NCBI GenBank assembly: GCA_029717555.1
Contig: JAMDHS010000015.1
Location: 62,001-126,000, forward strand
DNA from: Peribolospora baueri
Taxonomy: Eukaryota; Basidiomycota; Peribolosporomycetes; Peribolosporales; Peribolosporaceae
Direction: 5' to 3'
DNA length: 64,000 nt
In this document: one piece after another, positions 57,601-64,000 of the stretch
Position numbering within the stretch: the stretch's first letter is position 1
Layout of the letters: each line of letters begins with the position of its first letter
Position numbers and translations under genes: made by a program
The notes under the pieces: generated by a model
The model's database searches: none
What the model was told of the DNA's origin: nothing
Seen by the model: the letters and a program-made list of their open reading frames with translations, nothing else

Positions 57601-60600
57601 CAACTCGGCCTCGCGCGGCGAGAGCCCCCATTCGTCGTCGTCGTCGTCGGGGGCACCTGCGCCGACGGAGGAAGAACCGACGACAGCGGCGGCGGTCGAT
57701 GCGGCCGTCTCGTCGTCCTCGCTCTCCTCGATGCCCATGGTCGACGGCCCGGTCGAAGCCTTTTCGGAAGGCAGATGACGACGACGACCGGGGGGCGGTG
57801 GGGGGAAGAAAGGCAGCTTGGGGCCAGCGCCGCCACGTGAGGCCACGTTGGCGTCCTCCTCCAAGCTGGAATCGACGACGCAGGCCGCGATGGCGTAGAT
57901 GGAGTAGAGGAGGCATGGCGCGAGGCGGGAGGGGAGCTGGTCTGGTGGGAGGCGATCGAGGACGGGCTGCGAGAAAGAATCGCGAGACGGAGAAATAAGG
58001 GGGGAAAAAAGGCAAAGTTAGCTCGACGCGTGTAGGGAGAAGCTAACGCGCAAAGACGCATACGTCCTCGCCCGCTGGATTCATCCGACCGACCAACCGA
58101 CCGCACGACCGCCTCAAGGAACGCACCTTGAACAAAAGCGGCCAATAAGGATGAACGGCCTCCCAATACATGCGGAAGAGCCTCGCGCTCTCCTGAGAGC
58201 TCGGCTCAGGATCGGGCTCGGTGAACATCTCCTCGAACCGCCTCTCCTCATCCTCCTCGTCCTCCTCCTTGATCTGGTGCGTTTGCAGAGCGTCTCTGCT
58301 CAGCGGCTGCGGTTGCTGCTGCTGGCCGTGTTGAACGTTTCCAGCCGCCGAGGAGGGCCGTTGGGAAGCCGAGCTCGCGCCAGTTGCTTGCGGTGAGGCG
58401 GAAGGGCCGACGACGCTCGGATGAGTGTAGGAGTAAGGGGAGCGCGGCTGCGGCGACGAGACCGAGTCGAGGTGGTTCTTGTGATAGTAATAGGGTGGAG
58501 CCGCGGCGCCGGAGTTGGGGCCGGTTTGGTGATGGTAATGGTGATGGTACGCGTAAGAGCCGGCGACGTGCGAAGAAGCCGAGGTGGATCGGCCCCTGCT
58601 TTCCGAGGGAGGACCCGCTCCAGGACCGGGGCTGGCGGCGGCGCTTCTCTCGCCGGTGGAGTGGCTGTCGGCGCCGTGAGATCGCTCGTCGCTCCGGCCG
58701 TACCGGCTCGACCTGGAGCGCTGCGCCATGGGCAGGGGGACAGGCGTGTGTGTGGCGAAACCGGCCTGGCGGCGCTTGGCTTCCGAACTGGCTTCAGCTG
58801 CCGACGCGAATACTGAGACGCCGGCAGCGGTGGAGGGGCCCGTGCCGGAAGTCGGTGCGGCTTCCGGAGACTCGTAGCCTCCTTCATCCTGACCGAGCGG
58901 AGATCTCCCCAACGACGGAGGATGGCGATGGAGGAGCTGAATGCCGGAGGAGGGACCGCGGTGGGACAGGTCTCCGCGTGCGTTGACGCCAAGGAAGTCT
59001 CCGTCCTCATCATCGGAGCCGGTATCGTTGGCGCCGTCGGTGCCGCTTCCGGTGCTGTTTCGGCGACCGGCGGCGGCTGGTCGAGAAGACCTCCCGTTCT
59101 CGTCATCCGAGCACGACCTAGCGTCCGGGGACGTCAAGCGCGCGTGAGTATCGTGTCGGGCTCGCTTGCCACCCTTGCGAGTGACGCCCTTTCCAGCCTC
59201 AGGGGACGAAGCGATTGGCGAGTTAGGACCGTTGGGCGAGCGAGCTCTTTTGGCCTGTACAGATCGGCCACCCTCGCCTCCGCCGTCGTCGTTCTCTTCC
59301 TCTCCTTTCACAGCGCCGGGCGTCCGCTCTATCTTGCCCCCGTCCCGCTTGGCACCGTCCTTCCGTGCCTCACCGCCGCCACTGCCAGCCGAAGCGGCCG
59401 AAGGGCCGACGAGAGCGACTTTGAGGCCCCGCTCGACGCATACCCTGACAACCTCACGCGTAGTATCCTCCTCTCCCATGGTGTTGACTAGGTCGCGGAG
59501 GAGCGTCTCGAGGTTGCGCACCAACCGAGCTCGGGCCGATTCTCGAGGACCCGCGCGGAACCCTTTTGGGGGCCCGCGCTTGAGGGAGGAGGTCGAGTAC
59601 GTGCAGGGCGTGCCGAGGACGAGGCATACGGAGCATTGCGGTTGGCCTGAGATGGCGTATGAGGGTCGACGAGAAAGAGGTATATGGAGAACGAGCCGGA
59701 GGACGAAACAAGAGAGCGCCGAATGGACGCGTGTATTAGTTCAAGTTGGAAGTCCGTCCAAGCCCGAGTCCACCGCTAAGCACGATGGAAGGAGGGGGAA
59801 TCCAGCTTCGGCACAGCGCCGGTCTTGGAGAAGAGAGAAACTGAACTTACCACCGTCACACCTTCGCTTCTTACTCGAGCAAGGCTGGCACGCTTTGGCC
59901 ACTCTGCCGCCGCCTCCACCCACCCCTCCCGCTCCGCCGCCCGCCGTTCCTCCAATTCCTCCAACGCCATCGTCCCCCGCACCGCCGTCGCCTCCAGCTT
60001 TCTTCTTGGAATGAGCCTTGCCCGTAGCCTTGCTTGCGCCGGAGCCGGAGCCGTCGGCCACGTTCTCGCTCGCCAGGGCACTACTCTTCCCTCCTCCGCT
60101 GGCGGTGGCCTTGCGACCGCCGTCATCCTCGTCAGCACTGAGGTAAGATGTGCACTGAAGCGAAGCCGGCGGGGTTGCAGCGGGAGAAGCGGCGGCCGAA
60201 GGCGGGGCGGAGGCGTCTCCGGCCGTGTGTCTAACGATGCGCTGGTCGTAGTGAGACGGGCCGGCGTCGTCGTTCATCGGAGGTGTGTACGCGGCGGTTC
60301 GGTGCGTGCCCCCGGTAGATGAGCCAGTCGCAGAGTACGGCGGCTGCTGGTAGTAGTAATGTGACGAATTGGGGTAGGAGGAAGGAGGAGCGGCAGCAAA
60401 GGGATTGGCTGATGGGGAAGCGTAGCCGCTTATCGGAGCGCTGGAGGACGAGGAGGGATAGAGAGAGAGGGGGGAGGGCAAGGGGTTGGGAAGAGCTGCC
60501 GGCGCTGGCGCGGCTGCCGAAGAGGGGGAGGAAGAGGCGAGAAAGGCGTCTACCTGTGCGCCGCTGGAGGAAGCGCCAAGCGCATCGGCGCCAAGGGAGG

Positions 60601-60835
60601 AGGGCCCATAGTAACTTTGCTGCTGAGACGGGTAGAAATGGCCAGCAGGAGGATAGCGGTGCTGTGCTGTGGGGTCGGGGCCGTCGTGACGAGGAGGGTA
60701 AGAGGGTCTGACGGGCTCGTACGCTGTGGGTGGTAAGGAGCGCAAAGAAGAAAAGGAGGAGGCTGCTGAGTTAGAAGGGAGGGGGCGAAGGACCTGGCGG
60801 GGCGACGGCGGCAAGTGACCAGCCGGGTCGGTCAT
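54650..60835 (-). CDS. Zn(II)2Cys6 fungal transcription factor, 1733 aa
   Basis: DNA-binding regulator of unknown targets. Eight exons in phase: 59851-60835, 58127-59646, 57517-57966, 57253-57349, 56576-57144, 56237-56425, 55968-56130, 54650-55878. The binuclear cluster has perfect spacing: Cys316, 319, 326, 333, 336, 343 (CQPCSSKKRRCDGG, then CSVCLVLGTPC), split by an intron between the third and fourth Cys, followed by SLKRGPPKGF, a basic linker seen in XlnR/Rgt1-type factors. The fungal-specific middle homology region lies around residues 840-1320: YWEAVHPYWPLLFK, QLPSRLAPCLLYSIYAIAA, GEVSQAWMYSGMACSMAFDL, GLHRWPIHRM, TRVRLVWSAYIFDKVLAAEM and GRPVMM. Long Ser/Pro/Gly/Ala-rich regions flank both domains, and the C-terminus has Asn and Gln runs typical of activation regions. 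Members usually carry the cluster near the N-terminus; here about 315 residues precede it. Confidence 0.92.
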
Positions 60836-61901
60836 GAACGGCAGGGTGTGGGGTGGCAGGCTACTCGGAACAGCCGAGTAGACTGGTCCCCGTCGGTCTT
60901 GTCCGTTGCTGCGAGTCGATGATCAGATGTGAGCGTATGTACTTGTGTACGTCTGTACGAATCGGCCGACGACGAAAGCCGGGTGGCGGTGGTGGTGGTG
61001 GTGGTGGGGCTTCGCCAAGCGTCGATCGCGCGTGCGGGGAGGTGCCTAATCAATCTCTGTACCAGCTTGAGAACCTGCGCCGCTGCCCCCGGTGATGGGC
61101 GGCGCGGGTGCGATAGAAGGGTGAGCGATAGGCGCGGCGATGGCCTTGGCTGCTGCTTGACGTAAACCGTGCCCGTGTTGCGAGCCGGAGGAGGAGGAGA
61201 AGGTGGTGGAGAGAGTAGACGGGCGACTGTTTGAGCGTCAACGATGACCGCCATCGGTGCGCCGAAGGAGGACTCCGACTGCGGCAACCGACACGGACAC
61301 AGCGGCCGACGCAATTGCCATTCTGGCTTCCAACTCCCTCTTTCGCCCTCGGCCGTAAAGCCGTCGAGCCGAAATCAGGATGGGCATGGATGGCCATGCA
61401 CATATCTGCGCCTGCATCAGCTTCGCTCCCCGTCCGTACACGCACCGCCGAGCATCACGGCGTCCGCCTTGCCTTTCCGTGCGCACCGAGCGGCAGGGTG
61501 CTGGCCAGGGGCCGTCTGTCTCTGAGCTCCGAGTACGCCTCTTTATTTGAGCTTACGCCGAGAGCGGGCAGGGCGACACAAATGAACTTATCAACCTTCG
61601 TCAACTCTTGTCGAGGAGTAACTCGGGGGGAAGGGACTGCGTTTACTGCTTTTCGATGGAAGGGCGTTCGGCTGTGTGGACACGGCTGGCGCCCGCTCAC
61701 CGCCGCTTATCGCCGCCCCGATCACGTCGCGGGGCCGAATAACCTCGCACGGCCAGAGTAAGAGAGAGAGCACCTGCCCCTCCATCGATGATGACCTGAC
61801 CTCGCCTGAGGCACCGCCATATCCACCTCTCCTTACCACCACCGACTAGTTCATCCTCCCGCGCTTTTTCTTTGCTTTAGGGTGCTCTCTCCCTGCCCAA
61901 C
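60836..61901. promoter_or_regulatory. Divergent promoter region, Zn2Cys6 regulator / polymerase X
   Basis: 1.07 kb between opposed starts. A GGT triplet run lies at about 60980-61006. Overlapping short frames have no family character. The polymerase ATG follows a C/T-rich leader. Confidence 0.45.
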
Positions 61902-64000
61902 ATGACCCACCCACTATCTCGCACCGTCCTCCTCTGCGCCAGGAAGGCCGCCACGCCGACGCGAGGTCGGGGTGGCCCTCCGCGAAGCTTGGTCTCCTCC
62001 TCGCTCTACCCGACTCCCTTTCCCGTTGCAGCAGACGTACTTCTTTTATCATCTTCTCAGCGCCGACGACAATACCATCCTGATGGGAGCGCTGCCTTCT
62101 CCCCACCCTCGTCTCGGGCACAACGCCGAACCTACTCCAAGAAGAAAGGCATGGCGGCGGCGGAGATGGAGGATGGGCAAGCCAAGCCGGCAAAGACGAG
62201 CAAGAAGAAAGGCGGCGCCACAGAGGACGAGAGGAACTCTCCGAACGGCGCGATTTGTTCCGAGCTCAGACGATGTGCGTCGCCCTCTCTTTCCTCGTCT
62301 CTATTCGCTTCACCTGGTCGCTGGTGGTCGCCTGCTTCTTTAGAGTGGGAATCCACATCGGTACTTCGCGGCACACCCCCTCTCCATCTCATCTCCGTTT
62401 ATTTTGCCGTCTGGCGGAACTGCTCATCACTCGCCATTGCCCGCCGTCTTCTCCACCCTCCCGTTCCCCACAATCGACCCACCGAACAGGCCTCGAAGCA
62501 GAGCTCAAAGCCGAGTCGAACAAGTTTAAGCTCAAGGCCTTCCGCTCGGCCATCAAGACGCTCTCCCACCTTCCCTACCCCATCCGCACTCCCGAGGAGG
62601 CGCTTGACATTGAGGGCATTGGGAACGGCATCGCGGGGAGGATAGGGATGATTCTGAGGCAGGAGGATCCTGTGAGAGTTGCATTTTGCCTTGGGGTTGA
62701 CTGAGGGGTGATGGAAAGGATGTGATGTGCCCAAGGCAGTTCAATGAGCCGGCGGGAGGTGGTCATTTCCAGGCGCTTGCTTGCCTGGATGAAGCGGCTC
62801 CCGCCTGACAGGGTCAGGTCAAAACAAGCTGCATGTCGCTGAAGCCGGTGCGCTTTCTGCTCTGATCAAACCCTCTCGGCAGCTTGTATACGAAGAAGAG
62901 AAGGAGAAGAAAAAGTCCTCTTCCAGCTCATCACCTGATGCAAGTACACGGCGAAGAGGAAAGGGAAATGGTGAGAGCAAGGCGAAGAGGGTGGCGGAGA
63001 AAGCGGCAGCGGAGGAGACGATCGATCGGACCCAGGAGCTCAAGGAGGCCGTCGCGTTGTTCGAGACGGTTCCCGGTGTGGGGTAAGTGGTTGTGTCTTC
63101 GCGCTTCGGTGCAGTTGAGAGGGGACCAGGGGCCCGGTCTACGTTGCCCTTCTTTTTCCGTCCTCATATTCTTGACCGCTTTGTCCTTAACCATCCCCTT
63201 CCTTCCTGGCCATATTCTCTGCCAGACCCAGAACGTCCCGCGACCTCGCCATGGCGGGCTATCGCCTCCTCTCTGACCTCTTAAATCCGGACGCGTTCTC
63301 TATGCTCAGGCCGAGCGCAAGGGTGGCGGTGCGGTGGATGGGGCAGATCGATCAGAGGGTGTACAGGGATATGGTCGAGAGGGTCGAGGTGCGTTTCCGT
63401 CCGAGCCCTCGTTGGACTCGTCGCCCTAGCCAGTTTTGTTCGTTCGTCCATTGACCGTCGAAGCTGTCCAACCGACAACTGTCGCAACCAGACCGCGCTC
63501 AGGGCGGCAATTCGGCGTCATGATCCTCGATTCGAGATGTACCTCGTCGGCAGCTAGTGAGTCGTTGGCCCTATCTCGTTTCTGATCATGCCTTCTTTTC
63601 GTCTCGCTTGTGGCAATGCATTTTATTTTGCCGTTTGATCTTCGGAACGCCTCCAGCCTGATCAGCTGCTCACTGCTCTTTCTTCATCTCGCCGCTTCTC
63701 GACAGTCGACGGGGCAAAGCTTCCTCCTCCGACATCGACGTCGTCCTAGTGCATCCTTCCTACTACAAAGTCCCCTTCCCTCCTTCTCCCTCGTCCTCCT
63801 CCCCCGCCAGCTCTAAGCGCCATTCTGTCCAGGGCAAAGGAAAGAAACCTCTCCCACCTGGCGGGCCGGAGACATTGCTGGCGGACCTGGTGGACCATCT
63901 CGAGGAGGAGGGGCTGCTCGTCGACCGACTGGGGAGCGGTCAGACAAAGTACCTTGGCGTGTGTCTCGTACCGGACGCCGAGGAGCTTCGGGCGATCGTC
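61902..64000 (+). CDS. DNA polymerase X family (Pol beta-like), 3' end cut by window edge
   Basis: Gap-filling repair polymerase. Exons seen: 61902-62274, 62490-62671, 62883-63082, 63226-63388, 63492-63556, 63706-64000 and beyond, all in phase. The N-terminal 85 residues are rich in Arg/Ser and free of acidic residues until Asp45, like a mitochondrial presequence, ending at RRTYSKKK. The lyase domain follows: CLEAELKAESNKFKLKAFRS and the helix-hairpin-helix ALDIEGIGNGIAGRIGMI. A second hairpin is FETVPGVGPRTSRDLAMAG. The palm begins YLVGSYRRGKASSSDIDVVL, with both metal-binding Asp residues of the family signature. A charged Lys/Ser linker inside the lyase-to-fingers region is an insertion. 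No BRCT domain precedes the lyase domain, unlike Pol4, lambda or mu. The thumb and third catalytic Asp lie outside the window. Confidence 0.9.

Overview
This window is nuclear DNA of a basidiomycete fungus. The genes are dense, lie on both strands, and are cut by many short GT-AG introns. Coding DNA is GC-rich, and 5' flanks are rich in C/T tracts. The gene set (Rtt109, Ash1-like SET protein, Slt2 MAP kinase, Zn2Cys6 regulator, GPI-type DUF7707 protein) is fungal. My best guess, from composition and protein character only, is Pucciniomycotina, near the red yeasts. I saw no bacterial operons, CRISPR array, rRNA, convincing tRNA or recognisable transposon.

Layout: 1-4000 holds RTT109 (cut by the left edge) and a TauD/TfdA-type dioxygenase, both minus. 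4.8-11.2 kb holds a PX-associated (Lec1-like) lipid protein and a 601-aa disordered protein with a small Cys zinc-binding module, both plus, separated by a 1.6-kb microsatellite-rich gap. 11.9-17.2 kb holds UPF0390 (minus), a three-BRCT protein (plus) and a DUF7707 surface protein (plus). 17.5-25.2 kb holds RAD4/XPC (minus), a CHCHD5/Mix14-like Cx9C protein and ribosomal eL43 (plus). 25.6-31.8 kb holds mitochondrial GatA (minus) and an Ash1-like histone methyltransferase (plus). 31.8-34.7 kb is almost empty except for an orphan transporter-like last exon. 34.7-48.6 kb holds the SLT2/MPK1 MAP kinase (plus), the HECT ligase HUL5/UBE3C (minus), a large membrane protein (plus) and ribosomal eL36 (minus). 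50-64 kb holds an RSF1-like DDT/PHD protein (plus), a 1733-aa Zn2Cys6 regulator (minus) and a DNA polymerase X gene cut by the right edge (plus).

Exon models were built by hand from splice signals and reading phase. For every multi-exon gene the exon lengths sum to a whole number of codons; one boundary, in the PX-associated gene, uses a non-consensus acceptor and is doubtful. Many genes serve genome maintenance and chromatin (RTT109, BRCT protein, RAD4, Ash1-like, RSF1-like, Pol X), but they are separate transcription units and I do not claim a cluster. Two features stand out: the polymerase X gene looks built for dual mitochondrial and nuclear targeting, and a GAA microsatellite lies inside a zinc-binding module.
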